Origin: Halomonas sp.
Lineage (GTDB): Bacteria; Pseudomonadota; Gammaproteobacteria; Pseudomonadales; Halomonadaceae
Length of the DNA stretch: 64,000 nucleotides
Direction of reading: 5' to 3'
Assembly: GCF_017983445.1 (NCBI RefSeq)
Contig: NZ_JAGOBJ010000001.1
Location: forward strand, 375,632-439,631
Position numbers and translations under genes: made by a program. Under the pieces are notes generated by a model. The model saw nothing but the letters and a program-made list of their open reading frames with translations, ran no database searches and had not been told where the DNA came from. This document shows, one piece after another, positions 17,896 through 27,200 of the stretch. Each line of letters starts with the position of its first letter. Position 1 is the first letter of the stretch.

Positions 17896-18164
17896 CGCGC
17901 GTCACTCAGGTAGTAGAATGTAGTTGGCGCCATGGACGCCTCCTGAAAGGGGCAGCATTCTATCACTTGCGGTTATCGCGCGGGCTTTTGGCGGGCAAGT
18001 TTCTGTACGTGACCTAAAAGAACGTGGCCTAAAAGAAACAAATTTTATATTCAGCTGGCGGTATTTCCAGTTTGATATTTTATAATCGATTGGCCAGACC
18101 GACACAGCTCTATAAGAAAGCCGACATCGGCTAACTAATATTAAAAAACTATGAGAACAAGCGG

Positions 18165-18494
18165 ATGCGTATCACATTAAGGTTAGTAGTATTAGTAATG
18201 CTATGCCTGTCGACAGTGGCCAGCGCCTCCGACTACTACGTCGATGTGACTAATCGAACTGGCTATACCATATTTTATATGTATGTGAGCCCAGCGAGTT
18301 CAAAGACGTGGGAAGAAGATGTGTTGGGAGAAACGGTGTTAGAATATGGCGAGACCCAGCGGGTAACCTTGACGGGTTACACAAGTCCATACTTTGATAT
18401 TCGCTTGGTCGATCAGGACAACGATAGCTACACATTCTGGACGATTGATGTATCAGCGCAGGATATTGTAGTAACGCTTGATCATCTCGATTGA
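18165..18494 (+). CDS. Small exported protein of unknown function
   Basis: Protein of 109 residues with a clear signal peptide (RLVVLVMLCLSTVASAS, residues about 6-22). The mature part (DYYVDVTNRTGYTIFYMYVS, then SKTWEEDVLGETVLEYGE) is rich in aromatic and acidic residues and looks like a small beta domain; similar short secreted proteins occur in other marine gammaproteobacteria, but I know no function for them. It is a single gene closed by a long hairpin. Confidence 0.75.
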   Translation: MRITLRLVVLVMLCLSTVASASDYYVDVTNRTGYTIFYMYVSPASSKTWEEDVLGETVLEYGETQRVTLTGYTSPYFDIRLVDQDNDSYTFWTIDVSAQDIVVTLDHLD

Positions 18495-18498
18495 TGCT

Positions 18499-18537
18499 TG
18501 CTTCCCTTGCCGTCGTATTGCAACGGCAAGGGAAGCA
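18499..18537. terminator. 15-bp perfect hairpin between convergent genes
   Basis: TGCTTCCCTTGCCGT pairs perfectly with ACGGCAAGGGAAGCA across a 9-nt loop, 5 bp after the stop of the exported-protein gene and 22 bp past the stop of the convergent gene. There is no T tract on either side, so it may be a bidirectional terminator or an mRNA-stabilising stem. Confidence 0.6.
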
Positions 18538-18559
18538 TCAAGAAACATTAAAACCTAAT

Positions 18560-18871
18560 TTAAGCAGCGACCATCTCTTGACGTGTCACTTGAGGTGCAG
18601 TGCTGTGCAGGGCTGGCGTTGCTACGCTATTGCTCATAGTTGCCACCATCGCGTACCCTTTTTCAGTCAGTTCTACAACGTCGGGCGAAGAACCCCATTT
18701 CAATAACATGTCGTCAAGCTGACGCTCTGCTGCCTCAAATTGGCTGCAGTGACAAAGCAATTTGGCGATAGTGTAATCGCATTCTGGGGTGTCGAACATT
18801 TCATCCTTGATTTCCTGGATAGCAAGTTGAAGACCGGCTTGGGAAATCTCTGCTAAATGGATATGTTGCAT
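18560..18871 (-). CDS. Hypothetical cytoplasmic protein
   Basis: Protein of 103 residues, mostly helical (QLAIQEIKDEMFDTPECDYT, then IAKLLCHCSQFEAAERQLDD), perhaps a single TPR-like helical hairpin. The start at 18871 has AAGGAG 8 nt upstream; the longer frame back to 18952 has no such site. No signal peptide. I do not recognise the family. Confidence 0.65.
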   Translation of the reverse strand: MQHIHLAEISQAGLQLAIQEIKDEMFDTPECDYTIAKLLCHCSQFEAAERQLDDMLLKWGSSPDVVELTEKGYAMVATMSNSVATPALHSTAPQVTRQEMVAA

Positions 18872-18985
18872 GCCACTACTCCTTGTGAATGCTGGTTTAT
18901 TTGTACGCAAATTGTACCCTTGCAGGGTAATATAGCTTTTTTTCAGATGCAAACCCGAATTGGTCGAATGGCTTCAAAGCGCCCA

Positions 18986-19019
18986 TAAAAAAATCCCTCC
19001 ACTGAAGGTAGAGGGATTT
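18986..19019 (-). terminator. Rho-independent terminator of the 59-aa membrane protein gene
   Basis: On the minus strand AAATCCCTC, an 11-nt loop and GAGGGATTT run into seven T. It follows the stop codon at 19040 by 20 bp. Confidence 0.82.
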
Positions 19020-19039
19020 CGCTGTACTTCTTCATACGG

Positions 19040-19219
19040 CTACATGGGTAGCATTGCGAGCACGGTAACCACACAGCCTGCTAAAAAAGCGAGAGAAGCA
19101 AGTTTGATAATTTCTGCTTCTTGGTTTTTTGAGCGCCTATGTCGCTGTTCCATAAGATATTTTTCAAGGTGTTCGCGGCTGCCAGGTTTTGCTCCATTGA
19201 AAAGATGTTGGCGTATCAT
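19040..19219 (-). CDS. Small single-pass membrane protein (59 aa)
   Basis: A short gene supported by a good ribosome binding site (AAGGAG, 5 nt before ATG) and its own intrinsic terminator. It codes for MIRQHLFNGAKPGSREHLEK, a basic middle (QRHRRSKNQEAEIIK) and one C-terminal transmembrane helix (LASLAFLAGCVVTVLAMLP). The tail-anchored layout suggests an inner-membrane protein with a cytoplasmic basic N-terminus. Function unknown. Confidence 0.68.
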   Translation of the reverse strand: MIRQHLFNGAKPGSREHLEKYLMEQRHRRSKNQEAEIIKLASLAFLAGCVVTVLAMLPM

Positions 19220-19723
19220 CTTGACTCCTTGAGCGTTGCAGTTAGTGATTTCCTCGTTCCCGCCTTATAAAAATCCCTGCACTCGAGCGCTTTACTGTAT
19301 TTTTTAACTGACATTGTAAATATCGTTCGAAGTTTAAGCATAGACCAAAAAAGACAAGTCAGGCATAAAAAAGCTATACAAAAACTTAATCAGCTTGTCA
19401 CACGTGTGTTACTAATATTCGGTTAGCGCTTTACGGGCCGGTGATGACAATGGGTAGCGTTTGGTTTTTTCGGCCACTTCAATCGATCAACACCGCTATA
19501 TGAAAATCACAAAATGAGGGTAGTCATCTTAAGGTATGCTGAGCCCATACAACCAAAGTTGTTAGACTTTGGTTGTAATTTTGGGCGTTTCACTGGACTA
19601 ATGTTCTATTGCAGTGAATAAAGGGCGCCAAGAATACAGTTGAGCTCTTGCTGAATAGAAAAGTGAGTTGCCAGCTATCCTTCTAAGCTATTTCGTTTAA
19701 CTGACAAGAGCGGTACCTTTCCA
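19220..19723. other. Long AT-rich intergenic region before the DASS symporter
   Basis: About 500 bp without a convincing gene on either strand. It holds the promoter of the small membrane protein on the left and, on the right, an 11-bp perfect hairpin at 19549-19576 (ACAACCAAAGT / ACTTTGGTTGT) about 150 bp before the symporter start, perhaps an operator or part of a long leader. Confidence 0.5.
19549..19576. promoter_or_regulatory. Inverted repeat upstream of the DASS symporter
   Basis: ACAACCAAAGT, a 6-nt spacer and ACTTTGGTTGT make a perfect 11-bp dyad. It could be an operator or a leader hairpin; regulator unknown. Confidence 0.4.
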
Positions 19724-21382
19724 ATGCGCAGAACTGCCACGATGACGCTCTGGGATCAGCTTTGGCATTCCCACGATCAAGTCAAAAACCTATTAATGTG
19801 TGCGCTGCCAATATCCGGCACACCGCGTGCCCCTACGCCCACCAATGATACAAAGGGAGGGAGCGGGTCCGAGCCGCCGCGACTACCGGCTTATACCAAC
19901 CCACAAAAGATTGGTTTGATTCTAGGCCCGTTGCTGTTTGCGTTCGTATTGATGTTTTTCCATCCGGCTGACTTAAGCATGGAAGGCCGTATGGTGCTGG
20001 CTACCACGCTATGGGTTGCCGTATGGTGGATTACCGAAGCAATACCCATCCCCGTTACATCTTTGTTGCCCATTGTGCTGTTGCCGATTACCGGTGCCTT
20101 GGAAGGTAAGGCGGTGACGGCTGCTTATGGCAACCCGATTATCTTTCTTTTCCTGGGCGGTTTCATGATCGCACTGGCCATGGAAAAGTGGGATCTGCAT
20201 AAGCGCATTGCTTTGACGATTATTTCCATACTGGGCACGAGTATTAATAGCATTGTGTTTGGTTTTATGGCGGCAACCGGCTTTCTATCGATGTGGGTAT
20301 CGAACACCGCCTCGGTGATGATGATGTTGCCCATTGGTACGGCGATTGTTTACCAGGTGACCCAGGAGCTTAATAAAAGCGAAGGAGATCACACCACCGA
20401 GATCGACAAGTTCAGTAAGGCATTAATTTTCGGTATCGGCTATGGCGGCACCATTGGCGGTTTGGGTACGCTAATTGGTACGCCACCCAATATTATTCTT
20501 GCTGCTATCGTCACGCAGCTGTTTGGCGTAGAAATCTCCTTTGCCAGCTGGATGATGTTTGCTTTCCCAGTTGTTGTAGTATTGCTATTAATAACGTGGT
20601 TACTGCTGACTCGGGTTGTTTATCCTATTAATTTCAATAAATTGCCAGGCGGCAAGGAGATGATTAGAAAAGAGAAGGCAGCACTAGGTAAAACCTCCTT
20701 CGAAGAGAAGGCAGTGTTGGGTATTTTTCTTTTCGCAGCGTTCATGTGGATTACCCGTTCGTTTTTGTGGCAGGGGCAGATTCTCAATATTCCTGGCATT
20801 GATGACACCATGATCGCGATTGTTGCAGCTATTCTGCTGTTCCTGATACCTTCGCCCAATAAAGGCGGCTGCCTGCTGGGCTGGGATGTCGCGAAAGACG
20901 TTCCTTGGGGCATCCTGCTACTGTTCGGGGGTGGTCTGGCGATTGCAGCGGGTTTTGGCTCTTCAGGCTTGGCCACATGGATCGGCGAACAAATGAGCGT
21001 ACTGGAAGGCGTCAACTTCCTGCTCGTGATTCTACTTGCCACCGGTATGGTGCTTTTCCTTACCGAAATCACCTCAAACACCGCTACCGCAACGATGATT
21101 TTACCCGTGTTAGCCTCACTGGCACTGGCGCTGAATATTCATCCTTTTGTTCTAATGGTGCCTGCAGCGATGGCCGCCAACTGCGCTTTCATGCTGCCGG
21201 TCGGTACGCCGCCTAACGCGATTATTTTTGCCACGGGCAAGATCAAGATCATCGAAATGGTGCGTAACGGTTTCTGGCTTAACATTGCCGCCATGCTGCT
21301 CATTGTGGCCGCCGTTTACTTCCTGCTGCCAATGCTATGGGGCGTTGATCTTACGGTTTACCCCGAAGCCTTTCGCAATTAA
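19724..21382 (+). CDS. DASS-family Na+/anion (dicarboxylate) symporter
   Basis: Inner-membrane transporter of 552 residues in the SLC13/DASS family, which imports C4-dicarboxylates or related anions with Na+. Family features: WWITEAIPIPVTSLLPIVLLP near residues 105-125, the first SNT motif in SMWVSNTASVMMMLPIG, GIGYGGTIGGLGTLIGTPPN, and the second in LTEITSNTATATMILPVL plus LPVGTPPNAIIFATG near the end. The N-terminal about 60 residues are hydrophilic and Pro/Gly-rich. The ATG at 19742 is an alternative start. Single gene with its own terminator. Confidence 0.9.
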   Translation: MRRTATMTLWDQLWHSHDQVKNLLMCALPISGTPRAPTPTNDTKGGSGSEPPRLPAYTNPQKIGLILGPLLFAFVLMFFHPADLSMEGRMVLATTLWVAVWWITEAIPIPVTSLLPIVLLPITGALEGKAVTAAYGNPIIFLFLGGFMIALAMEKWDLHKRIALTIISILGTSINSIVFGFMAATGFLSMWVSNTASVMMMLPIGTAIVYQVTQELNKSEGDHTTEIDKFSKALIFGIGYGGTIGGLGTLIGTPPNIILAAIVTQLFGVEISFASWMMFAFPVVVVLLLITWLLLTRVVYPINFNKLPGGKEMIRKEKAALGKTSFEEKAVLGIFLFAAFMWITRSFLWQGQILNIPGIDDTMIAIVAAILLFLIPSPNKGGCLLGWDVAKDVPWGILLLFGGGLAIAAGFGSSGLATWIGEQMSVLEGVNFLLVILLATGMVLFLTEITSNTATATMILPVLASLALALNIHPFVLMVPAAMAANCAFMLPVGTPPNAIIFATGKIKIIEMVRNGFWLNIAAMLLIVAAVYFLLPMLWGVDLTVYPEAFRN

Positions 21383-21423
21383 CCCGGTCGCTTAACCGCG
21401 TTTCATCGAAGTCCTTGTCAACC

Positions 21424-21451
21424 GCCCTTATCAACGATAAGGGCTTTTTTT
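21424..21451 (+). terminator. Rho-independent terminator of the DASS symporter
   Basis: GCCCTTATC, loop AAC, GATAAGGGC and seven T: a textbook intrinsic terminator 42 bp after the stop. Confidence 0.93.
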
Positions 21452-21576
21452 ATGTAGCTGTAAAGCACCCTTTAACAAAAAGTGAAGTTGTTAACTCGGC
21501 CTTTAACCCTCTGTAAGTAAGGCTACAGTGCAGTAAGAAGCAAATAAAAGGACACTGTTTGAGTAGGAGTAACGCA

Positions 21577-22086
21577 ATGGAATTGCTTAAGCAGATTACG
21601 AACTATCTACAGCAGCAAGAACTCAAATTGGCCACCGCCGAATCCTGCACCGCGGGGCTGATTATCTCTGAACTGGCCAGTGTACCCGGCAGTGGGCAAT
21701 GCATCGATTGCGGCCTGGCGGTTTATTCGCCGGAAGCTAAAAACCGTTACCTATCGGTGAGCTTCGATACGATTGATACGTATGGGCTTACCAGTGAAGA
21801 AACATCTCGGGAAATGGCCTTGGGTGCACTTAATAATAACGATGCTAACGTCACGGTCGCCAACACCGGCATTGCAGGCCCTGAACCGCATGATGATATT
21901 CCCGCGGGTACGGTATGTTTTGCCTGGGCGTTTCGTCACGATGAGAAGGTTTATATGATTACGGAGACGCGCCGCTTTTCCGGAGATCGTAACGAGGTAC
22001 GTCTGGCTGCCGCGCACTATGCGCTAGCCTGTATTCCCAAGTATCACCGTGACGTATTAAGCGGTAGCGCACCGCTGGATAAGTAG
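21577..22086 (+). CDS. pncC: CinA-family nicotinamide-nucleotide amidase (PncC type)
   Basis: Cytoplasmic enzyme of 169 residues corresponding to the C-terminal CinA domain, which deamidates NMN to nicotinate mononucleotide in pyridine nucleotide recycling. Motifs: LATAESCTAGLIISELASVP, NGLAVYS-like CGLAVYSPEAKNRYL, and NTGIAGPEP with the GTVCFAW strand. The start at 21577 has AGGAGT 8 nt upstream and is better than the TTG at 21559. It lies 78 bp upstream of nadE on the same strand, so two steps of NAD salvage sit together. Confidence 0.88.
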   Translation: MELLKQITNYLQQQELKLATAESCTAGLIISELASVPGSGQCIDCGLAVYSPEAKNRYLSVSFDTIDTYGLTSEETSREMALGALNNNDANVTVANTGIAGPEPHDDIPAGTVCFAWAFRHDEKVYMITETRRFSGDRNEVRLAAAHYALACIPKYHRDVLSGSAPLDK

Positions 22087-22164
22087 AACCGAATCCATTT
22101 CTGCTCTAGCCTGAATCACACGCTATCCGCTATGGATTAACGTTCGACCCGCAAGGAGGCCAAG

Positions 22165-22989
22165 ATGGTAGATCGCCAGGAAACCCAGTCGCATATTCAA
22201 ACGGTTTTACAGGTAAAGCCGCATATCGATTCTCAGCAAGAGGTCGATAGGCGCGTTGATTTCTTATGTCGCCAAATGATCGATACAGGGCAGCATGCGC
22301 TCGTATTGGGCATTAGTGGCGGTGTGGATTCCACGGTAGGCGGCCGCTTGGCGCAATTGGCGGTTAACAAGGCGCGTGAACAGGGTGTAAATGCCTCTTT
22401 TTACGCCATGCGGCTACCTTACGGTACCCAGCAGGATGAAGACGATGCGCAGAAGGCCCTGACGTTTATCGAGCCTGACCATGTGCTCACCGTTAACGTT
22501 AAACCAGCAAGTGATGCTCTGCTGACTGCCTTGGAAGAGGGTGGACTAACGTTCAAAGATGACGTTCACCGCGATTTCGTACTGGGAAATATTAAAGCTC
22601 GTCAACGTATGGTCGCTCAATACGCGGCGGCCGGGGCGAAAAGCGCTCTGGTGGTTGGTACGGATCAAGCCGCTGAGGCGCTGATGGGCTTTTTTACCAA
22701 ATATGGTGACGGTGCCTGTGACGTTGCGCCGCTTACCGGGCTGACCAAGAACCAAGTCCGCGAAGTAGGCGCGGTACTAGGAGCGCCAGCCTCCCTGGTT
22801 GAAAAGCAGCCCACTGCTGATCTGGAAACGCTGAAACCCCAGCTGGCTGATGAGGTGGCGCTAGGCGTAACCTATGTCGATGTTGATGCCTTTCTGGTCG
22901 GCAATTCCATTAGTGATGAGGCGTACACCACCATCATCGATACCTATACCCGCACCGAGCATAAGCGCCAGTTGCCCAAGACTCCCTAG
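22165..22989 (+). CDS. nadE: Ammonia-dependent NAD+ synthetase
   Basis: Enzyme of 274 residues that amidates nicotinate adenine dinucleotide to NAD+ with ATP and ammonia. The P-loop LGISGGVDSTVGGRLAQLA is at residues about 48-66, followed by MRLPYGTQQDEDDAQ and the conserved VVGTDQAAEALMGFFTKYGD with GACDVAPLTGLTKNQVRE. It lacks a glutaminase domain and matches the 275-residue E. coli NadE in size. AAGGAGG precedes the ATG. It probably uses product from the neighbouring amidase. Confidence 0.96.
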   Translation: MVDRQETQSHIQTVLQVKPHIDSQQEVDRRVDFLCRQMIDTGQHALVLGISGGVDSTVGGRLAQLAVNKAREQGVNASFYAMRLPYGTQQDEDDAQKALTFIEPDHVLTVNVKPASDALLTALEEGGLTFKDDVHRDFVLGNIKARQRMVAQYAAAGAKSALVVGTDQAAEALMGFFTKYGDGACDVAPLTGLTKNQVREVGAVLGAPASLVEKQPTADLETLKPQLADEVALGVTYVDVDAFLVGNSISDEAYTTIIDTYTRTEHKRQLPKTP

Positions 22990-22996
22990 GTTGTGT

Positions 22997-23028
22997 CTGA
23001 AAAGTCGACGAGCGTAGACACTTTTCAG
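22997..23028. terminator. Weak hairpin after nadE
   Basis: CTGAAAAGT and ACTTTTCAG form a 9-bp stem with a 14-nt loop just after the nadE stop. No T tract, so termination is only possible. Confidence 0.4.
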
Positions 23029-23070
23029 GCAGAGCCTAAGTGTTTCCTGTCAGTTAAGGCTAAACGCGGC

Positions 23071-23105
23071 CAGGTTAGGTTGTTATGATGCTACAACCTA
23101 ACCTG
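23071..23105. promoter_or_regulatory. 13-bp perfect hairpin directly upstream of sbcD
   Basis: CAGGTTAGGTTGT and ACAACCTAACCTG are perfectly complementary around a 9-nt loop, ending 14 bp before the sbcD ATG. No clear Shine-Dalgarno lies between the hairpin and the start. It may limit translation, serve as an operator, or be a substrate-like site for SbcCD itself; the last is speculation. Confidence 0.55.
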
Positions 23106-23119
23106 CTGCTGAGCTTGCC

Positions 23120-24268
23120 ATGCGTCTACTCCACACCGCCGATTGGCACCTGGGAAGGTTGTTTCACAACATCTCACTGCTTGAAGACCAGCGTCACGTT
23201 CTACATCAGCTGATCGAAATCGTTGATCGTGAAGGCGTGGATGCCGTATTGATTGCAGGTGATATCTATGACCGCTCGGTGCCGCCGGCCGCAGCTGTCA
23301 CGCTGCTTGACGATGTGCTGGGTGAGCTTTGCGAAGCGCGTGGCTTACCGGTAGTGATGATTTCCGGCAATCACGACGGTGCCGAGCGCCTGGGCTTTGG
23401 CGCACGCCATTTGCGTCAGGCCGGTCTGCATATTCTTTCTGACTTGAGCGCATGCGATACCCCCATTACGCTCGCCATCGACGGCGTCGAGGTCGATATT
23501 TTTGGCGTGCCTTACGCCGATCCCGAATACGTACGCAGTCAGTTCGGTGAGCCGGTCCGTGATTTTGATAGCGCCCATCGTTACCTGCTAACGCGCATTG
23601 GTGAGAAGCGCCACGCTACCCGCCCGACCATACTGATGAGCCACTGCTTCGTAGATGGCGGCAGCGCGTCTGATTCCGAGCGCCCGTTAACCCTAGGCGG
23701 TGCAGAAAGCGTTGCCTGGGAGCCCATGCAGGGCTTTGACTATGTCGCACTTGGGCACTTGCATGGGCCGCAATACCGTGGCGGCGAGCATATTCGATAT
23801 AGCGGTTCACTGCTTAAGTACAGTTTTTCCGAAGCTCGGCAGCGTAAGGGCATTACGCTCGTGGATATGAACAAAGAGGGAATTACCCGCATTGAGCATC
23901 GCTCGCTGGTGCCCAGGCGCGAAGTTCGCGTGCTGGAAGGTGAGCTTGATGAACTATTGAGGCAAGGGCGCGAGGATCTCCGCGCCGATGATTACCTGCT
24001 GGTTAGATTGACCGACCGCCACGCCATTTTAGATCCTATGGGCAAGCTGCGCGCGGTTTACCCCAATGTCCTGCACCTCGAAAAGCCCGGCATGCTGGGG
24101 GGGCAACCGCGCCAGCAGCTGGATCGCGAACGGCTTCGCTTTAATGCATTGGATATGTTCAGCGACTTTTTTGAACAAACCAGCGGTGACGCCATGAGCG
24201 CTGAGCAGGCGCGCGTCATGGGCGAATTGATTACCTCCCTCAGCCGCGATGAAGAGGGCCAATCATGA
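23120..24268 (+). CDS. sbcD: Exonuclease SbcCD subunit D
   Basis: Nuclease of 382 residues, the Mre11-like partner of SbcC, which cuts DNA hairpins and processes double-strand ends with Mn2+. Metallophosphoesterase motifs are intact: LHTADWHLG at the start, IAGDIYDRS, SGNHDGAERL, MSHCFVDG and ALGHLHGPQ. The C-terminal part (about 280-382) is the capping/SbcC-binding region. It overlaps sbcC by ATGA. Confidence 0.96.
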   Translation: MRLLHTADWHLGRLFHNISLLEDQRHVLHQLIEIVDREGVDAVLIAGDIYDRSVPPAAAVTLLDDVLGELCEARGLPVVMISGNHDGAERLGFGARHLRQAGLHILSDLSACDTPITLAIDGVEVDIFGVPYADPEYVRSQFGEPVRDFDSAHRYLLTRIGEKRHATRPTILMSHCFVDGGSASDSERPLTLGGAESVAWEPMQGFDYVALGHLHGPQYRGGEHIRYSGSLLKYSFSEARQRKGITLVDMNKEGITRIEHRSLVPRREVRVLEGELDELLRQGREDLRADDYLLVRLTDRHAILDPMGKLRAVYPNVLHLEKPGMLGGQPRQQLDRERLRFNALDMFSDFFEQTSGDAMSAEQARVMGELITSLSRDEEGQS

Positions 24269-27200
24269 CCCCGCTCGTACTCACCATGCAGGCCTTCGGC
24301 CCCTTTGCGGCAGAGCAAACCATCAACTTTTCCCAGCTGGGTAGAAGTCCGCTGTTCTTGATCAACGGCCCGACCGGCGCCGGGAAGAGCTCGATTCTGG
24401 ACGCTATCTGCTTTGCGCTTTATGGCCAGACCACCGGGGAAGAGCGCTCGGGCACCCAGATGCGCTGCGATCAGGCCGCCGATACGTTGCTAACCGAGGT
24501 AACGCTGGATTTTCATCTGCGCGGGGAAAGCTACCGGGTGCGTCGCTTACCCCAGCAGGAGCGCCCCAAGGCACGCGGCGAAGGGACGACGACGCAAAAT
24601 GCAGAAGCCCAGCTATGGCGGCTAACCGCTGAAGGGAAAGAAAACGAGTGTCTTGTCGCTCGCAGCGTCAACGATGCGAGCGCCCAAGTGCAGATATTGC
24701 TGGGGTTGGATGCCAGCCAGTTCCGTCAGGTAATGGTGCTGCCCCAGGGAAAATTCAGAGAGCTGTTGCTGGCCGAGTCAAAAGATCGCGAAAAGATTTT
24801 TTCCCAGCTGTTTCAAACCCATATTTTTCAACGCATCGAAGAACACCTGCGTACGCAGGCCAATCAGATAGAGCGAGCGGTGAAAGATCACCAGCACCGT
24901 GTGCAGGGCATCCTGGATGCAAGCGACAGCGAGAGCGAAGCGGCACTTATTGAAGCGCTGGAAACGCTGGCGCCAGAGCATCAGGCTGCTGAACAGACGT
25001 TAAGTATTGCCAGGCAGCAGCGTGAACAGACCCAGGTGGCCGAGCGCCAGGGGCAGGAGTGCCAGGCACTTTTTGATCGCCACACGGCACTGGGCACAGA
25101 AAAAAACCAGCTGCTACACCAACAGCCGGAAATACAGCGCGCTCAACAGCGCTTAAACGCCCATGAACGGACCCAGGCACTGGCCGAGCCTTTTCACCGC
25201 GTGCAAACGGCGCAGCAAACGGCAAACGCTACCCAGCAAGAGCAAACTCAGGCTCAAACGGCTGTCGAAAAACAGCAGGTTGGCCATGAACGCGCTCAGC
25301 AAGCGCTACACCAGGCGCAAACCCGCTACCAGCAGCTGCCGGAGTGCCGTGAACAGGCGGGCCGTTTACAGCAAGCTTTAGAGCAGCTTCAGGCGCTCAA
25401 CCGTGTGGAACAGGAGCTGCATAAGGGCCAACGTACCTGGCAGGGTCTGCACCAGCAGCTAAGTCAACAAGCACAGCAGCGCGATACCATCGCTGAGCAG
25501 GGTGAGGCACTGGCCGCCAAGCTGAAAGCGGAACAGCAAGAGCGCAATCACCTTGCAGGCTGTGATGAGGTCTTAAAAAGCCGCCAGGCGCTGCACGATC
25601 AACGGCAAACGCTGGCTGGGCTTGTGTCTCAACGTGCTGCATTGGCTGAGCAGGTAGCTCAGGCGGCAGGGGATGTCGAGAGTCACCAGCACACGGTTGA
25701 ATGCTGCAAACGGCGGGTCACCGAGCAGGAGATGTACTGGCACCAAGGGCAAGCTGCGTTACTGGCCGCTCAATTACAAACTCAGCAACCCTGCCCGGTG
25801 TGCGGCAGTCGTGAGCACCCCGCGCCTGCCATACAAGAGCAGCCTCCCGTTAGTCAGGCCGATGTAAAGCGGGCACGTACAGAGCATGAGCAGGCGCATC
25901 AGGCGCTGGTGCAGGCTCAGCAGTTTCAGCAGCGGTTAACTCAGCAGCTTAAATATAACGATGAGCAGAGCGAGTACTTGCTTCATGCGCTTGGCGAGTG
26001 GGGAACCAAACCGTTAAGCGCACTGGAGACTGCTTGCCAAGAGAGCCGGCAGCATGTTGAGCGTTATCAAATCCTTACTCGAGAACTGGCGGCCCAGGAA
26101 CATAAACTTGAACAACAGCGCAGCGAGTGGAAAGCGCTGGACACCCAGATAAAGTCTCAACAGCCTGAGCTAGAGGCCGCCCAGAAACGTTGTCACCAGT
26201 TGGAAGCCCAGTGTGAACAGCTGCGTAGGGCGCTACCCGAGGCGCATGGATCGCTTGAGGCGCTGCAGGCCGAGTTTGCTCGTGTGCAAGGCGACATTCA
26301 GCAGTCTGAGGCGGCGTGGCAATCTGCCCAGGACAATGCCCATCACGCGCAAACGGCGCTGGCCCGGGCTGAAACCACGTTGTCAGATATTGCCCAGCGC
26401 GCCGCCGCCGCTACTCAAGCGCTAAGCGAGGCGCAAAACGAATGGCAACAGGCGCTGAGCGGTAGCGCTTTCGACAACGACGCTGACTTTCTTCAAGCTC
26501 GCCTGGAGGCGCCTGAGCGCCAAGCGCTTAGTGAAAGCGTCACCCACTTTCAGCAGGCGCTGGCCAAGCTGGATGGTCAGCTTGAGGCGAGCCAGGCACG
26601 TCTTGAAGGGTTAACGCCGCCTGACTTGACCGCTCTGGCTGAACAAGTGGCTAGCGCACAGGCGCATGAGCAGGCTTGCGATCACACCTACCAGCGTCTG
26701 GCGGCGCGGATTAGTCAGTTAACTGCCACTCAGCAAAAGCTCAAGGCCGCCCATGCCGCCGAGGCGGAGCTGGAAGCCGAGTATCGGCTATGGGGAACGC
26801 TGAGCGAGATCGCCAATGGGCGTACCGGACATCGTATTAGCCTGCAGCGTTTTGTGCTTGGCGTGCTTTTGGACGATGTGCTGATTCAGGCATCCGAGCG
26901 GCTGGTGCGGATGAGCCGGGGGCGTTATCAGCTGGTACGTCGTGAAGATCCCTCTAAAGGGAATAAAGCTTCTGGTCTGGAGCTTGATGTTGCCGATACC
27001 TATACCGGTAAAAATCGACCCGTTGCGACGCTTTCGGGTGGCGAGTCGTTTATGGCTGCTCTGGCGCTGGCGCTGGGGCTTTCTGATGTAGTGCAGGCGT
27101 ATGCCGGTGGCATTCAGCTCGATACGCTGTTTATCGACGAAGGCTTTGGCAGTCTGGACCAGGATGCCCTCGATCAAGCCATCGCCATGCTGAGCGAGCT

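Noticed and set aside
18960-19232. 90-codon plus-strand frame
   Set aside because: It is antisense to the better supported 59-residue membrane protein and its terminator, and lacks a ribosome binding site.
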